A stretch of 17,342 bases of DNA from Phycisphaerae bacterium (GTDB taxonomy: Bacteria; Planctomycetota; Phycisphaerae; Phycisphaerales; SM1A02), in NCBI GenBank assembly GCA_002683195.1, contig NYSW01000004.1:34968-52309 (forward strand), in the 5' to 3' direction. Shown in pieces: positions 16,668-17,342 of the stretch (the first letter of the stretch is position 1; each line of letters starts with the position of its first letter). A model generated the notes under the pieces. The model saw only the letters and a list, made by a program, of their open reading frames with translations. It did no database searches and had not been told where the DNA came from. A program made the translations under genes and the position numbers.

Positions 16668-16689
16668 CTCGGGGTTCGTTCGCCCCGAG
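16668..16689 (-). other. Hairpin in the methyltransferase-prenyl synthase gap
   Basis: CTCGGGG (16668-16674) pairs with CCCCGAG (16683-16689) around an 8-nt loop in the 63-bp gap between the methyltransferase stop (16713) and the prenyl synthase start (16649). There is no T-tract on either strand. It may be a processing or stability element between cotranscribed genes, or part of the prenyl synthase leader. Confidence 0.4.
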
Positions 16690-16712
16690 CCACAGGATTC
16701 GTCATCCGGGCG

Positions 16713-17342
16713 TCACTTCTCGGCGGTGAAGTAGGCGATCCAGCCGGGGCAGGCCTCGCCTCGCTCCGCAGGCTCGAATTCCCCATCACCCTCGCCGGAG
16801 TCCTCCTCGGTTCCCTCCCACCAGACGGTGACGTTCTTGAACCCGGCTTCCTCGAGAACCTCCCGGATCTCGGGCAAGGACCAGAGTCGCCATTCATAGG
16901 AGAAGGCACGGGTCATTTCCGTATCGTCCGGAAACCGAAAATGGATGTGGTTGACGACGTCGTTGGTGACCGGATCGTAGAAGTGCTGGTCCCAGACGTA
17001 GGTGAAACCATCGAGATCGCGTTCCTCCTCCATCTCGGTGTACGACTCGCTTCCGCCGTACGCGTCGCAGATGAAGATCCCGTCGTCGGCGAGATCCCGA
17101 TACACCGACGCGAAATACTCTCGGAGCCCGTCCCGGGTCTTGAAGATGAAGTAACTGAAGTTCATCGCCAGCACGGTCTCGACGTCTTCGACCCCGCTGT
17201 TCCGCACATCACGCATCACCAGTTCCACCCTCGCCTGCTGTTCGGCATCGAGTGAACTCAGATTGTGTTCCCGCCCCCAGTTCAGAACCTCTTCGTCGAG
17301 GTCGACGCCCACCGCGTGATTGTCTTCCCGGCGCTGGATCCA
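16713..17342 (-). CDS. Class I SAM-dependent methyltransferase, 5' end outside window
   Basis: The frame is open to the right edge; 209 C-terminal residues are visible and the glycine-rich motif I lies beyond the window. The first visible part, NHAVGVDLDEEVLNWGREHNL, is the strand with the acidic residue that binds the SAM ribose (post-I motif). MRDVRN follows as the adenine-contact region. VLAMNFSYFIFKTRDGLREYFASVYRDLADDGIFICDAYGG is the central strand-helix unit of class I methyltransferases (Methyltransf_25-like). The C-terminal part, SLPEIREVLEEAGFKNVTVWW, is the usual last helix and strand. A short acidic insert (EEDSGEGDGEFEP) interrupts the final beta hairpin before CPGWIAYFTAEK. The substrate is unknown. 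Location next to the prenyl synthase invites a quinone-methylation guess, but MenG/UbiE signatures are not seen. A GTG at 17312 is not the start because conserved sequence continues upstream of it. Confidence 0.82.
   Translation of the reverse strand, partial: WIQRREDNHAVGVDLDEEVLNWGREHNLSSLDAEQQARVELVMRDVRNSGVEDVETVLAMNFSYFIFKTRDGLREYFASVYRDLADDGIFICDAYGGSESYTEMEEERDLDGFTYVWDQHFYDPVTNDVVNHIHFRFPDDTEMTRAFSYEWRLWSLPEIREVLEEAGFKNVTVWWEGTEEDSGEGDGEFEPAERGEACPGWIAYFTAEK

Noticed and set aside
15591..17255. 554-aa open frame across the prenyl synthase and methyltransferase genes
   Set aside because: It spans two well-supported minus-strand genes and the gap between them; product is non-homologous shadow sequence.

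Overview
The window looks like core, GC-rich bacterial chromosome. The most likely source is a planctomycete of the Phycisphaerae type. The best clue is the large secreted protein at 6709-9591, which ends in two Cys-bounded dockerin-like repeats (D-x-N-x-D ... D-L ... W-G) of the kind common at the C-termini of Phycisphaerae secreted proteins. Two predicted lipoproteins, several signal peptides and a mix of Shine-Dalgarno-led and apparently leaderless genes fit a Gram-negative-type envelope. The taxonomic call is inference, since no rRNA or other marker is present. No tRNA, rRNA, CRISPR array, insertion sequence or prophage gene was recognised.

Layout, left to right. (1) 2-1604 (+): the 3' part of a secreted beta-helix protein, then a small unknown protein. 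(2) 1788-3230 (+): atpD, the F1-ATPase beta subunit, standing alone and closed by a strong intrinsic terminator. (3) 3327-3743 (-): a small BamE/SmpA-like lipoprotein, divergent across 51 bp from 3795-6652 (+), an M3-like zinc peptidase followed by a sulfotransferase. (4) 6709-9591 (-): a 960-aa secreted protein with a beta-repeat region, a LamG domain and dockerin-like repeats. (5) 9790-11951 (-): a compact iscS-iscU-iscA operon for Fe-S cluster assembly, transcribed leftward to a strong terminator, with no iscR, hscA, hscB or fdx. (6) 12210-15646 (+): panC (pantothenate synthetase), a lipoprotein alpha/beta hydrolase overlapping its end, and a secreted protein with two thioredoxin folds. (7) 15657-17342 (-): a long-chain polyprenyl diphosphate synthase preceded by the 3' part of a SAM-dependent methyltransferase that runs off the window.

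Functional links. The clearest module is isc: the desulfurase supplies sulfur, IscU is the scaffold and IscA is an A-type carrier. PanC (coenzyme A), the prenyl synthase (quinone side chain) and AtpD (energy) are housekeeping genes with no evident joint role. All gene-free stretches are under 300 bp; the longest, 11952-12209, is the iscS/panC divergent spacer.

No new multi-gene system stood out. The points most worth following are: an unusual roughly 30-residue insertion in IscA; a tandem thioredoxin protein whose first domain has lost its CxxC; a run of nine C residues between the atpD ribosome binding site and start codon; apparent leaderless promoters at four genes; and strong RNA hairpins in the leader of the thioredoxin gene and around the iscS stop codon.
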